DNA of 64,000 nt from Takakia lepidozioides (Eukaryota; Streptophyta; Takakiopsida; Takakiales; Takakiaceae). Every line of letters begins with the position of its first letter. Within the stretch, counting starts at the first letter, position 1. Made by a program: the position numbers and the translations under genes. The notes below the pieces were generated by a model. The model did no database searches. It saw nothing but the letters and a program-made list of their open reading frames with translations, and was not told the origin of the DNA. Shown here piece by piece: positions 21,062 through 32,601 of the stretch. The stretch lies in NCBI GenBank assembly GCA_030704615.1, contig CM060731.1, positions 21,576,001 to 21,640,000 of the forward strand, in the 5' to 3' direction.

Positions 21062-21474
21062 CCCCACCAACCCCGCTCATTTGCGTATCTCTCTTCTGTC
21101 TGTCTCACCTCCTCACTGTCGGACTCACTCTTTGAGAGCTCTTTGAGCATTCTGCGGACGTCTAGAGCTGATCTTCACTGCTCCACAATATGTTGGCAAC
21201 ATTCTCTTTTCCGTATACAGAGTACAATATTCGAGCTCCGATCGAACCCCGTTGGTTTCGACATCCAAGAGTCAGAAGCTGGTGTCCAAGACGAAGATAG
21301 CAAACAAAGTGACCAGCTACGTGAAGCATCATTTACATGCCATAGGCTCTGGAAAGCCTAAGTTTGGCCTCCTTCCAGTCCGAAGCATCTCCCGACACCC
21401 AATTCGATCGCTCAGGTTTGCTGATTTCGACGTGTCTCCAGAGGTCGTCTAAGACCAAGAAACGTTTACTGGGC

Positions 21475-21846
21475 ATGGAACTTGGAAAGACTAACGGTTT
21501 GGGCACCCACCAGTCCCATAGACTGTCTTTGGAGTCTGGTACTGACCATATTAAATCTGTGACAAAATTTGTTTCGACACACTCACCGGGGGTGCCAAGG
21601 GGCTGCGTGGCGGTCTACGTGGGCAAAGAAAGGCGTCGATTTGTGATCCCCATTACTCTCCTGAAGCATAAATTGTTTGGTGAGTTGCTTGCAAAGACCA
21701 AGGAGGAATATGGATACGAGAACGAGCGGGGTGTGCGCATCTCTTGCGACCCTGAGTTCTTTGAGCAATTTTTGCACCGTGTCGGCAAATTGAGAAAGTA
21801 CAAATTGGCGGCCATTCCTCTGATACGGGCGCTGTTTGTGGCATAG
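21475..21846 (+). CDS. SAUR-like auxin-responsive protein
   Basis: Intronless SAUR family gene, 123 codons from the ATG at 21475, a normal length for the family. The core reads HSPGVPRGCVAVYVGKERRR, FVIPITLLKHKLFGELLAKT, EEYGYENE and GVRISCDPEFFEQFL, then a basic/aliphatic tail (KLRKYKLAAIPLIRALF). An upstream in-frame ATG at 21364 would add 37 residues without SAUR similarity, so I prefer 21475, although the longer form is possible. The core is very similar to the minus-strand SAUR at 19.3-19.8 kb, so the two are a local, head-to-head duplicated pair. SAURs act in auxin-driven cell expansion by inhibiting PP2C.D phosphatases. The frame and core residues are intact. Confidence 0.85.
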   Translation: MELGKTNGLGTHQSHRLSLESGTDHIKSVTKFVSTHSPGVPRGCVAVYVGKERRRFVIPITLLKHKLFGELLAKTKEEYGYENERGVRISCDPEFFEQFLHRVGKLRKYKLAAIPLIRALFVA

Positions 21847-21849
21847 GAG

Positions 21850-22600
21850 GGCTCAAACCACTGGTATTACAAGCGGCCATGATGTGCCAGTGTTCACCTT
21901 TAGGATTGCGAGTACAGTATGACCTGTACATTTCTACAAGTTCATGTGCATATAGGCAACCATAGGCCTCTAATCAAGCTTGCCCCCTCGGAAGGGCACT
22001 TTAAAGATCTAGTGGCAAGTGGCAACGGTCTGCCTGCTGGCAACGTTCTGCCTACTGGCAACGGTTAAGCTTTTATTCCGAAGCTGATAGGTGTACGTAC
22101 CATTTAGAAAGCTTGACCCATTGAGTTGGAGATTGATTTTTGACCTGTATGCTTATTTATTCACTTTCCCATGTACACTTGTGATATCATTTGAAAGAAA
22201 TTCATGAGCCCAAAAAGCCATCAATTGGAAAACTTATCTTCTGACCCCTAGCTAGGCATGGATTGTCAGTTGCCGGATGATATTGTCCATAACAAATCAA
22301 GGGAAACTCTAAGTGTGAGAGTAATTGGAATCCTTAAAAGAGATCAGCATTCCACCCACCTCCCACTGTAGTGCCCAAAGCCACTTCCAAGAAAATCCAC
22401 GTGAAGTCAAAAACTCAGAAATGATGCACTAAGCATACATGTTATCATCTTTACAAGAGCTGATACAAATTTGCTGAAGTCAGGACTGCAATATCCATGA
22501 ATTGAACAAGGCATGCATACCAGGAAGAGACATCAGTAGAGACATGGCAGTAGAGACATGTTAGTCCCACTAATATGTAGAGCGATATTAAGATTTAGTG
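21850..22600. other. Non-coding; 18-bp tandem triplet at 22020-22066
   Basis: Downstream of the SAUR. TGGCAACG starts at 22020, 22038 and 22056 (18-bp period). No other feature supported. Confidence 0.5.
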
Positions 22601-22891
22601 AATATTCTATTTTTTTATTTTATTTTATTTTTGGTCATTATGGGGTAGGCCCTGGTTAACTTTATTGTAATGTATTTGTGGGACAAAGCCCTTACATATT
22701 ATTTGGGATTATTCGGGGGAAAAAAATTAAAACCCCTTAGACGCCATAAGGCACACACACCGTAATCAGTGAAAGCGATAGTTGAGTCTCCAGGGTTTTG
22801 CCGAGGTCTTAAGTTTCCAGTTGACCTCACGATTGAACTATGGGGATGCTGCGGACTATTGAGCGCTTGTTTCTCCAGTGTAGGGGCGGAA
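22600..22891 (-). mobile_element. 3' end of a LINE, split by the CACTA insertion
   Basis: Minus-strand continuation of the LINE whose ORF2 C-terminus lies at 31482-32100. The coding frame crosses the CACTA junction (…CIWPELP then PLHWRNKR) and stops ~60 nt later. A T-rich stretch on the plus strand (22608-22632) would be the A-rich 3' tail. With one GAA copy removed the two halves join in frame, which supports insertion of the CACTA into this LINE. Confidence 0.65.
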
Positions 22892-23041
22892 CACTAGAAG
22901 AAAAACGTGGAATAACCAGTGGCCCTTTAACCACTACTTTTTCCACTCTATAAACCACTAGTAACCACTTGCCAATGGCTAATCCCAATGAAATGCCACG
23001 GTGGCATCACAGACAGGAAGTGGTTTCAACCACTCAGTAGT

Positions 23042-23345
23042 CCACGTGTAATAAATTGTTTTTATTTATTATTATTTATTTGGTAATATATTTTAATCAA
23101 TAAATATAATATTCCACGTGGACGAGTGCAGTGGTACATTGTGAGTGGTTATAGACACCTTAGTGATGGGAAGTGGTTGAAACCACTTGCTACTCCACGT
23201 GTAATAATTCAAATTTTATTTATGATTTATGATTTGGAAATATGTATTAATTCATAAATATAATATTCCACGTGGACGGGGACAGTGCTGCATGTTGATC
23301 TTGAGTGGTTAAAGACACCTCATTGATTTGTACCACTTTGATAGT
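23042..23345. repeat. Subterminal ~155-bp tandem duplication
   Basis: Two copies that begin CCACGTGTAATAA (near 23042 and 23195) and contain AATATAATATTCCACGTGGAC and GAGTGGTTA.AGACACCT. They lie within the left subterminal repeat region of the CACTA element. Confidence 0.7.
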
Positions 23346-23742
23346 GGTGGAGAGTGGGTGGTGAAAGATACTGCAGTAATTGGAACCACTATTCTAGTGG
23401 TTGCTCATGAGTGGTTGTCTACAGACAAGTGATTGGTACCACTTTTTGGGTGATACATGAAAAATTTTAAGTGGTTTGTGGAGTTGTGACAGACTTTGAA
23501 AAACAGACAAGTGGCCAGACCATTGTGGCATGATGATATTGAACAAATGGTTCCAACAATAAACTTTATTCTGAATCTAAAACATATTCGTCACCCTCTT
23601 AATCACTTTGCTCAACTGGAATAGCGGTTGGTTGCACAAACGCCGCTTGAATGGTAGCCAACATAGCTAGGTCTTCTTTATTTAGAGCCGTGGCACCATC
23701 TAATGACCTAGGTATTGGCTGATCTAATAAGGTGGATGGACC

Positions 23743-26093
23743 CTAAAGGCCATCGAAATCTGCATTTTCGCCAATGTCACATTGATCTATGTCCGCCACA
23801 ATCCTTTTTCCTCTTGGATCCTTCCGAAGGACTACCTTCCACTCCGAACTTGGGGACTCATCCGAAAAGAATACCTGTTCAACTTGAGATGGAAAGATGA
23901 ACGGCTGATCATTGGCAGGTAACATCCTCCCAAAATTTGCAAGTAGAAAACCATACGAATCCCGCTTCATTGTAGCATTTTGTCCAACGAGGTTGGCCCT
24001 CATCCAGGCACAACGAAATATAATGGGGTGCACTCGTCCAATTTGAAGATATCTTTGATGACCCCAACGCACTCTAATGGTGACATGACTGGATTTCTAT
24101 CACGCACACTATTTCTGCTCTGTTACTGGAAGACGGATGCAACTCCGGAATCAAAAGAGACAAGAAGACGACTCTCCGTGTCATCCACTCGATAATGATA
24201 TCATACGCCTTCATGCCACGAAATGAAGCTGATCTCAATGAGGGGGGAGTAGACAAATGAATTACATCCATATCCTCAACACCATGCTCAGAGACATGGG
24301 TATGGACTGCATGGCGTATCCATACCGGTAGGGGTGGAAACTCCAACAAATGGGGAGGGTATGGCACCGGAAGGCGGCGGTGACGTCGACGATTGGCACG
24401 CCACTCACGAGCACATGCCTCTCTATCTGCGGTGAACTGTGCCTTCTCTGTTGCATACTTTCTGTCACAAAATGGCAACAAGAATGACACATGTTAGCAA
24501 TGGAGTGTTGCATTACTTTGCAAAAAATACCTAGCATGAATGATACTTTGAAAACCACTGGATGAGTGAGCAGAATGACTTGTAAATGAACATGCTCTTC
24601 CAAAAAGTCACTCACTTAGACATTCAGTTACTACAGAAGTGGTTATCATCACGATGAACCACTGACATTTGTGACTTTGTGGGTGGTTCAATTACACTGG
24701 TGACAGTCACAATTGCATTTGAACTTGATATATATGAATAAGGTGCAATGAAAAAAAGAACTCACTGCACCCAAGGAACCATCACATTGGTATTGTTCAG
24801 CACATACAAATGTGTTGCATCTATCTCAGCTCCACTCATGTCCCGCTTTTTGCCGACACCTTCCAAGACCTCGTTCTCAACCCCTTCCTCCGCATTTGCA
24901 TCCCAAATCCGCCGTCGAGTTGCATCAAATGATTGCATATACTCATTCATGAACCCTATGGCCTCATCAAGAACATACCCTGCAGCCATACTCCCTTCTG
25001 GCTTTGCGTAATTCCTAATGTATCCCTTGAGATCTTTCATGTAACGCTCCATGGGATACATCCACCGTGAAGACACTGGACCACATGTGTCTAGTTCATC
25101 TACGAGATGAACTAGCAAATGGGTCATGACATCAAAGAAAGAAGGGGGAAACTCTTTCTCTAACAGACACAAGGTTATAGCAACATCCTCACGCAATGAA
25201 TCTATTTCATTAGGGTCAAATACTTTGGCACAAATCCGGCGGAAAATGTGACTCACACGCATAATGACCCCACGTGAGGCCCCCGCTATGCAATGACGAA
25301 TACACACAGGTAAAAACTGTTGCATTAAAACATGATAATCATGGGACTTCGTACTCGTCAAATGTTTCCTAGACGGGTGTATGTGTTTCTGAAATGCACC
25401 TGCAAATCCCGAAGGAGTTTTGATAGCCCCCAAAGTATCAAGAAATATTGTGATTTCAGCGGGAGTGAGAACATACGGTGTTGCTGGTTTCATGATACGT
25501 GAAGGGTTCTGTGGATCAGGCTGAAGCCACAAGTGACGTCTCATGCCGATTACCTCCATGTTGTCCTCACCTTCACCGTGTCTTTCCGTCCGAAAATTGT
25601 CTTCAACAAGTTTTCACAAAAATCTGAATGTGCACTTGTAGGGTTTAGTTAGGCTCAGTCTCTTTTCAATTTTGTTGAAGGAGAGTGCAGGTTCTATGGC
25701 AAAGAGTGAACGCAGCCCAAAACATTTGAACGACGATGGCACTAGAGGTGATTTGGCAAGAGCACCTGGTTCAGCAGAGAGCGAAAGTGGAGGAGAAGAT
25801 GAGTCACTTACCCCAGGAGAATGCGAAGGGATGGTAGAATATGAACGGTATCATGCTATCAGGGTACCTGCAAACAAAGCTTGGTTGTTGGATTGAAGCT
25901 CCAAGGGCACGGCACTGTAAGTCGAAGCTGTCTCCCTGCTCGAATATTGTTCATGCGATGATTCATTCCCTCCTTCATTGCATTGTTCCCTCCTTCCCTG
26001 CACTTGCAATGCGATCGTAGCACCTGAGCCGAGAGATGGCCTCCCCTGCGTTGCTTCCACGCCAGACTTACGTTTGTTTAGTTGAGGTCCCAA
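23743..26093 (-). pseudogene. CACTA TNP2-type transposase relic (DUF4218 + DUF4216, no catalytic domain)
   Basis: Minus-strand pieces in TNP2 order. 26093-~25871: Ser/Gln-rich possible first exon ending before a GT donor. 25559-24762: DUF4218-type, with LTSTKSHDYHVLMQQFLPVC, EFPPSFFDVMTHLLVHLVDE and SRWMYPMERYMKDLKGYIRN. 24497-24100: the segment after DUF4218 (KYATEKAQFTADREACAREW; acceptor TGACAG). 24072-23743: DUF4216-type, with VEQVFFSDES and WKVVLRKDPRGKR. A frameshift near 24010 splits DUF4216 (ECVGVIKDIFKLDE lies in the other frame). The ~300-residue Transposase_21 domain that should precede DUF4218 is absent between 25.56 and 26.1 kb. TNP2 proteins catalyse CACTA transposition, so this copy cannot. 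Confidence 0.8.
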
Positions 26094-26670
26094 GAGCCCC
26101 TAGAAGAGTGCCATGTTAGCAGGATGTAGTGGTTATGGACACTAGTGTAGTGGTTAATATGTACCCTAATTTGTTTTTAAGAAAAAAACGACGTGTCCAC
26201 ATCCCATCTCCACCATAGGATGGACGTGGACCGTCGGATGCAACCCGGCACTCATGTCTCTCACGCGAGCGTACTAAGTGTGTGTGCTTCGCTTTTTGAG
26301 CTTCCTGGGCTTGTGAGGGCGTTTTGTTGTGAGTGACCCGGGCGATTGTGGGAGAGTAGAGAGAAAGAGAGACCCCCGCGTACTGCCCGCTATGTGTGGA
26401 ACAGCCCAGTGTGAAGGAGTACTCGTTTGAGGGAGAGGAGTCTTGTTCACATGGGGGTGACGGAGAAGGAGTCCAGCGACCAACCCGGGGGAGGATAGTG
26501 GAGCGACTCCCAGTGCTGACTACTCAGCAGAGAGCGAGAGCACAGACGAGGAGGAAGACCAGAGTGCTGAGAAGATCGTCGTTCGCATGACTCATTCCAA
26601 GTGGCCCTTAAGGACATCCACCCCAACCAAGGAGGGTAACAAGCTGGCGGTGGGATCCCTAAGACCCCTT

Positions 26671-26703
26671 CTGTCTCTGTCTCTATCTCTCTCCCTCTCT
26701 CAC
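26671..26703. repeat. CT-rich microsatellite
   Basis: TCTGTCTCTGTCTCTATCTC-type simple repeat immediately before the LINE insertion. The stretch 26.1-26.67 kb holds only G/A-rich sequence without a recognised gene. Confidence 0.7.
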
Positions 26704-26704
26704 C

Positions 26705-28305
26705 CTTAGTTCACATAGATGTGTCACTGTTAACGGACAGAAGTCCAACTTCTTTGACATAGACCAAGGTGTAGCTCAAGGATGTACTCTCTCCCCTCTG
26801 CTCTTCAATGTTTTCATCAATCAACTCCTCGAGGATGTGGAAAGTGAGGGATTTAGGGTTAAGGGTGGGTGATACCACCATACCAGCCCTTATGTTTGTG
26901 GATGACTTTGCAGGCATAGGAGAGACTCCAACCAATCTCCAGGAGTTGATTGATTGCGCGAAGAGATACTTTGATCTTTGGGGGCTAGAGACTAATGTCA
27001 GCAAATGTGCAGTGGTAGCATTCAACGACAGAGGAGAGGGAGGAAGTGATCTTAAGTGGCAGTGGGATACCCAAGAGATCCCGGTCCACCCTAAACCCTA
27101 CACTTACCTGGGCGTTCAGTTTTCCTCCAATTGTAATTGGGATGCACATATCCGGAAAGTTGTTCAAACTGGCAAAGGCAAAGGTCTGGGGCTCATTAAA
27201 TTTTTCCACTGCAGAGGGGTCAACTCTGAGGTTTAGAAAACCATGCTTTGTTGCGTTATTAGACTTGCATGGAAGTACGAATCTGCTATATGGGTTGATA
27301 ACTCCAACCAGGCTAAGTCTGTAGAATCCATTCAAGTGGGGGTGCTTAAGGAGTGTATGTCAGCATGCTCCAAAACAGCCAATGTGGCTGTTCAGGGTGA
27401 GTTTGGCATTCCGTCCTTAAGCTCCCGACGACATGAATTCAAGGTCAGATGGTGGGGTCAGCTGCAACATATGCCCAAGACCAGATATCCTAAGTTAATC
27501 GACTCTATATTTTGGAAACAGGACCGCCCTGTCAAACAGGCTAAGTCCTGGTAGAAGAGAGTAGAAGAGATTTTCAAGGACTTGGACCTGGATCCCCAAG
27601 TCTTGACCCTGCTGGATAAATCTGACTTAGAGGCTGTAGTGTCCAAAGCCATGTCTGTTGCCATGAGATTGTCTGATGAAAATGAAGTTAGGCAGAAAAC
27701 TTCCCTGAACTTGTTTCCAGTCAGTGACATGGGGTACGACATCTTGGATGACCTCAAGGGTTTACCCACTCTCGGCACTAGACTGAAATTTAAACTCAGG
27801 GCAGGAAGCCTACCTTTGAACAGCTAACAGAAGCAGAGAGGAAAGGGAGAGTGCAATTGTCCGTTGTGTGGGCAATCTGAAGACAATATTCATTTTCTGA
27901 TACAATGTCCGGGGTTCTCTCACCAAAGAGACGATCTCTTCAATTCTATCAAGGGAATTGTGCCTGTACCCCTGTTTACCAACTTTGAAAGTCTCGAGGC
28001 TGAGCCAAAAGCCCAGGCCCTCCTGAGGCCTAGTTTTTGGGCAAATCACACACATCAGATTGATGCTTGTGTGAAAGGATTTCTAGAGGATATCTGGAAA
28101 ACCCGGATTAATTCTTTATATGAAGGTAAGTCTTACTACCAACGTCAACCCCTGGCAGAGGTAGGTTCTGTTCCTTTGTTCCCGCTCAAACTGGGCGCGG
28201 GGTCAATGGCCACAAGGCTACGGCAAACAACGTCTTATGAGTACAATCTCACCCTTAGTTCCTCTCAGATTGTGGAAGCAAGTGAGCATTTGCATGATGT
28301 GTAGG
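26705..28305 (+). mobile_element. 5'-truncated LINE nested in the CACTA element
   Basis: Starts inside the reverse-transcriptase palm: GVAQGCTLSPLLFNVFINQL, then the catalytic FVDDFAGIGE (VDD in place of the usual ADD/YDD). It continues through YLGVQFSSNCNWDAHIRKV and EFKVRWWGQLQHMPKTRYPK to a C-terminal zinc-finger region, CPLCGQSEDNIHFLIQCPGF. Frameshifts or stops occur near 26868, 27236, 27552 and 27826, so it is dead. 27555-27810 is closely related to 40940-41190. The 5' truncation inside ORF2 is the usual outcome of target-primed reverse transcription. 28.3-29.0 kb downstream has no recognised gene. Confidence 0.85.
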
Positions 28306-29037
28306 GTTTAGGGTAGGGTTTTGTGTAAAGCAGAGGTAGAGGCAAAACCGAGCAAGGTTTAGGGTAAATCTAAGTGAGTAAGAGGCTGGGGTGTATGGCG
28401 GAGGAATGATCTTTGGAGTGATGAACTAATGGAGAAGGGAGTGTGTGGGGCTGGACTGAGAGTGAGGGAGAGGCTGGAGAATGGCTCATGAAATGTATAT
28501 GCTTACAGTGACTGAGATGGTGATTGGTTTATATAACCAAGCCTATTACTACTATGATTGGCTTGTGAACTTAAGGCATGAGTGGTTGATTGTTTCATTT
28601 CGAACCTGATATGCTTTGAGCCTGGTTCCGGAGATTTATCTCCAGACTTGCAATCAGCTTTTGTGATGAGTTTACAATCTGCATATATGGTGGTAAATGT
28701 TATATATCAAACCTTGGTTCTTTCCTAAATGTGAATGACCTCGAAACTTTGTTAGAAAGATGAATGGCTTACGAGTTGGACTATGTCTGGCTTGACTGCT
28801 GGGTTAAATTTCAAAGGGTTAGAACATGTGTTAGGGTTTTAATACTGAATGGACGTGGGACATTGCTAGGGCGCCAGAGCATGACATTCCATGCATTCAC
28901 GCCATTGGATGCCAAACTTTTCTTGGCACGTTGGGCCAAGGTTTGTATGCGTTCACGAACTGCCGACCTTGCTCGTTGCCCGGTTGGCCTTATTTTCCAT
29001 CATTGCTAACTTTGTGGGGTGGAGGGGCTTGTGTTAG

Positions 29038-30622
29038 GCTGCATCAAAGCGCGCAAAGGAAGGGGGGACTGAGGCTGTGGCAAATGCTACTGGTCCACCT
29101 ACGACATGGGTGCAACAAGGCCCGAATGGCCTATGGGTGCAATCCAAAGGTGGGCAAACGTGGCTGCAGCAAAGAGCACCTACCTGGCAGCAGCCCATGG
29201 CCCCTCCACAGACGACGAACACGTGGTCATGGATTCCAAGTGGGTCCAATGGAGGACCCCAAGGAGCTTGGGTACAAGGAGGTGCCCAAACTTGGGGCCC
29301 TCCATGCAACACCGCTGGTGGGCAGTGGACAGGCCCCCCTTTTAATGGTGTTGCTCCTCCATTCACCCCCCCCCTGCTGGTGATGATCAAGATTCCACAC
29401 AGCAAGGGGATGTGGCGTCGCAGGCTGCAAACAAAAAAAGACAAAAAAGGTTGGCTGCAAAGGAACATGAAACTGATGCGAAAGCCCGCAAATCTGTTGG
29501 GCTGAAGCCGCACAACAACTAAACTCTAAGGGGGAAGTAGACCAGGGGTGTGAGGGGAAGGATTACTGGCAGAGCTCCTTGCGGGGACTCTGCATCAGAT
29601 ATCTTGATCCTAGCATTTTGCTAGCAGACAAGCAGGAACCCAGTGACATGGCCAAGATTAAGGAATCCATGGACGCGGATTTTGAGTACTATACTAAACT
29701 TATGAGCGTTGACAAGTTCCAGAAAGCACGTGGGAGGATTATAAAAGTACACCGCCAAAAGTTAAAGCTGGTGTGGTTGGCTGGAGGTCCATGCCCTCCT
29801 CCGAGTGTAGAGTCCTGCCATTGGGATGCATTGGTGAAGTACTGGGATTCCCCCAAGGGCAAGAAAGAGAGTGAGAACATGAAGAGAGCACGATCCAATG
29901 TTACCAACCCATCGAGGGTTGGAAGAGCAGGGTTGGCTGGACAGGCCCGACGCTTGGTAATATGAATATCTGTACCATATTTTAGTATATGTATATATCT
30001 ATATGTATGTACATATATACACATGTATGTGATCATGGAGTAGGATACCATCTCTGCCCTGTGAGGTAGTTGCAAACTGTCACTACAGTCATTCCTTTGT
30101 AAACGCCCCACTTGTTTGGATGAATAGGGGCTAATTTTTTTTTGTTGTGGCCCTAGCAGAAGAAAAAGAGAGCACGAAGTCCAAGCATCACTGAGCTGGC
30201 ACACGCATCAAAGGCGGACAAGGGTTTAGGCTCCCAGTCAATTGGAGGTGCACAGGTAAATGACGTGTGGGTATTTTTTTTGTTGTTGCATTCATTTTGC
30301 TGGAGCAATAGCCAGGCCATGCGGGCTGATTATGTGTCTTTCTTTGGCTGTATAGGGAGGGAGCAGTGCGATGCAGTCTCGACTGTCGTCCCTTGAGGGC
30401 AGTGTGCTTGCCTTGGCAGACATTCAGATCCCGACGATTGAGGGTGAATTGGCCACTATAAAAGCAGAAGTTGCTAAGGCTTCTGCGGACAATAGCAAAA
30501 AACTGGATGCATTGATGGCAATGATGTTGGGAATGTCAGCAACTGCCCCTCCTCCAACTACTATCCCAATATGTACTGTTATTGAACCTTGCGATTCCGA
30601 CGCAGGCTTGGAAGGCAATTAA
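29038..30622 (+). pseudogene. CACTA second protein, Ptta/En-Spm Transposase_24 type
   Basis: Multi-exon plus-strand gene. The first visible exon starts after an acceptor (TTAG, ~29037) and codes a Trp/Gln/Gly/Pro-rich repeat region (TWVQQGPNGLWVQ..GQTWLQQ..TWQQP; 29085-29365). A C-run at ~29368-29376 shifts the frame; beyond it a K/A-rich stretch reads well. The next exon (~29545-29965) carries the Transposase_24 signature: CHWDALVKYWDSPKGKKESE, NMKRARSNV, then GRAGLAGQARRL. Two short exons follow: 30161-30256 (KKKRARSPSITELAHASK) and 30358-30622, a coiled-coil end (SRLSSLEGSVLALADIQIPT, IEGELATIKAEVAK) to the TAA. Proteins of this type bind subterminal repeats of CACTA elements. The orientation is opposite to the TNP2 relic. 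At least the C-run lesion is visible, so it is probably inactive. Confidence 0.7.
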
Positions 30623-31481
30623 CCACTGTGACATGTCAATGAGGTAAACCAACCATTTATGGCGTGTCACAGTGGTAAACTGACGTGTCATAGTGGTAAA
30701 GTAACCACTTCCGTTTTGTAGTGGAGACGTGTAAACCGGTGGTCCGTGGATGATATTGGAGATTATGTCGACACGTGGCGACACTCTCAGCATGGACACG
30801 TGTTGTGTGTCAGTGCTACGAAATGGATGGAGTGAAAAATTCAATGACTTCCGAAACCACTTGTTGAGTGACCACAAAATGACTCATAGAGTCATTCTAT
30901 GAAAACTGAGAATATACAATATCACTCATAGAGTGGTTATGTGAGTGGATGACATCTCTCAGCAGGTCATTGGAATGATTACCCACAGAGTGGTGTGTAA
31001 GCTATTTGAGTCATTCATGGTGTCTCTCTTAGTGGGAACTATGGATTGGAGTCATTACTAACAGAGTGGTATGTAAGTGATTAGGAATACCACTAGAGGA
31101 ATTCATACCACTAGTACAGTAATATATATGTGACTACTTATACCACTATACAACTGGTAATGTAGGCAATTGTGTGCATTTGGCTACTCCCACAGTTTTA
31201 AATTATACCACTATTACAGTGATGTGCAAGTGATTAAGAACATGACTAGAGGAACACATAGCACTAGTGTAGTGTTTTGTGACACGTCAGCTAACAGGTG
31301 GACCCGGACGTGAGTGGTTCGAACCACTGTCCTTAACCACCCGTGCCACGTAATGTCTTTTACCACTCACTTGTCCTAATGCACTGGTTCTTCATCACTC
31401 TGGGGCCAGAGCGGTTTAGTGTCTTTTACCACTCAAAGTGAGTGGTTAACAGAGTGGTTATTCCGCATTTTTCTTCTAGTG

Positions 31482-32100
31482 GAAGCTCTGGCCATATACA
31501 TGAGTCCTCTGAAGTGGTGACACAGATGAGCCCGTGGTGAGCCCAAGTGTTCCTGAATTTCTCGTAGATGGTAGGAGCTCCCTGCGAATTGCGTTGCATA
31601 TCTACACAGAGTTTAATCCAGGCTTTGCGTGACTCGATGCTCAAATCATAGAAAACAAGGGCCAAAATGGTGGAGATTGAGGAGGTGGAGTTAGAGAATG
31701 ATTTTGATCATTTGACTTTCCAAAGATGCCACAAGACTGAGCCCCTAAGAGATTCAAACACAGGGCAGGAGATGGCTTTTTGCTTAGTGAGGGGGTCATA
31801 GTTTAGCAACAGGTCCGTGACCGAGAGACACCTTGGGCTACAGTGATGGTAGAAACCTTTGATGAAGGGCCATATGTTCCTAGGGGCTAGGCAGGTAAGA
31901 AGCGCATGCTCTATAGATTCCAGAATACCTGTTGGACAGCATTGGCAAAGGATGGCTGAATTGAAGCCATTCTCAGACCTTAAGCACTTTGTTGGTGATC
32001 TGCCAGAGAAGGGCCGCCACCTTGGCCGGGCGGGTCTTGATCCAAACCGAAGCCCAGATTATTGACCATTTTTCGTTTTGGAACCCATGGTGTTGCCATC
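31482..32100 (-). mobile_element. LINE ORF2 C-terminus, split by the CACTA insertion
   Basis: Minus strand: IWASVWIKTRPAKVAALLWQ, a frameshift, then LCQCCPTGILESIEHALLTC and LAPRNIW. This is the zf-RVT region at the end of plant L1-type ORF2 (C..C...E..eH....C...W). The frame runs on through LVFYDLSIESRKAWIKLCVD to the CACTA boundary and resumes at 22891. Upstream sequence (32.1-32.6 kb) has no LINE match that I can see, so it is truncated. Confidence 0.75.
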
Positions 32101-32601
32101 TTGTATCCCATTTGGACTGGGGGGATGTTAAACTGTGAGCGGCTCATGTGAGCGGAAAGATTCGTGAGCGAGAAGATACCAATCTGTGAGCGGTAAGATT
32201 CTCATGGATAAGGATGAATGTCACCGCAAGGGCCTATAACCGCGGATGAGGAGTGTGAAGGCCCGAACCTGTTCCAAGCTGAGTGAGGTCAACAACTTGG
32301 GACCCTCAACATTATAAGACTCGATGACTGTCTGCATGAATGCATGACTCTTTTCCCGTGCACCTCTGGACATGGCTCCCCGGAAGTCCGCAGCACAGTA
32401 AGTGAGGCGTCCACGTAGTTGTAGATGAAATCATCATCCACCGGATCGCAGGACGAGTCAACATGCGTTCCCCTTTTCAGGACCTGGAACTCCTTCACGG
32501 ATGTCGGTGTGTATGGGTGGCGTTCTCTTACGAGACAGTGTGCATCAAAAGCTCGTGTCTACGAAATGAAAACACCGGACTCAGTGAAGTGAGCACCGAG
32601 G

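Larger units (their letters stand above)
22892..31481. mobile_element. CACTA (En/Spm) DNA transposon, complete ends, 8590 bp
   Basis: Both termini are visible. The left end is CACTAGAAGAAAAACGTGGA and the right end, read inward, is CACTAGAAGAAAAATGCGGA. Twenty-five of 28 terminal bases match (22892-22919 and 31454-31481). The 3-bp target duplication GAA flanks both sides (22889-22891, 31482-31484), as expected for the superfamily. Subterminal regions (~22.92-23.55 and 30.62-31.45 kb) are packed with short AACCACT / AGTGGTT repeats in both orientations, typical binding sites of the second transposon protein. Inside are a minus-strand TNP2 relic and a divergent plus-strand Transposase_24 gene, with a LINE inserted between them. 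The Transposase_21 catalytic domain is missing, so the element is probably non-autonomous. Confidence 0.95.

Noticed and set aside
28764-29009. Small open frame starting MAYELDYVWLDC
   Set aside because: No family pattern; lies between the LINE end and the CACTA second gene.
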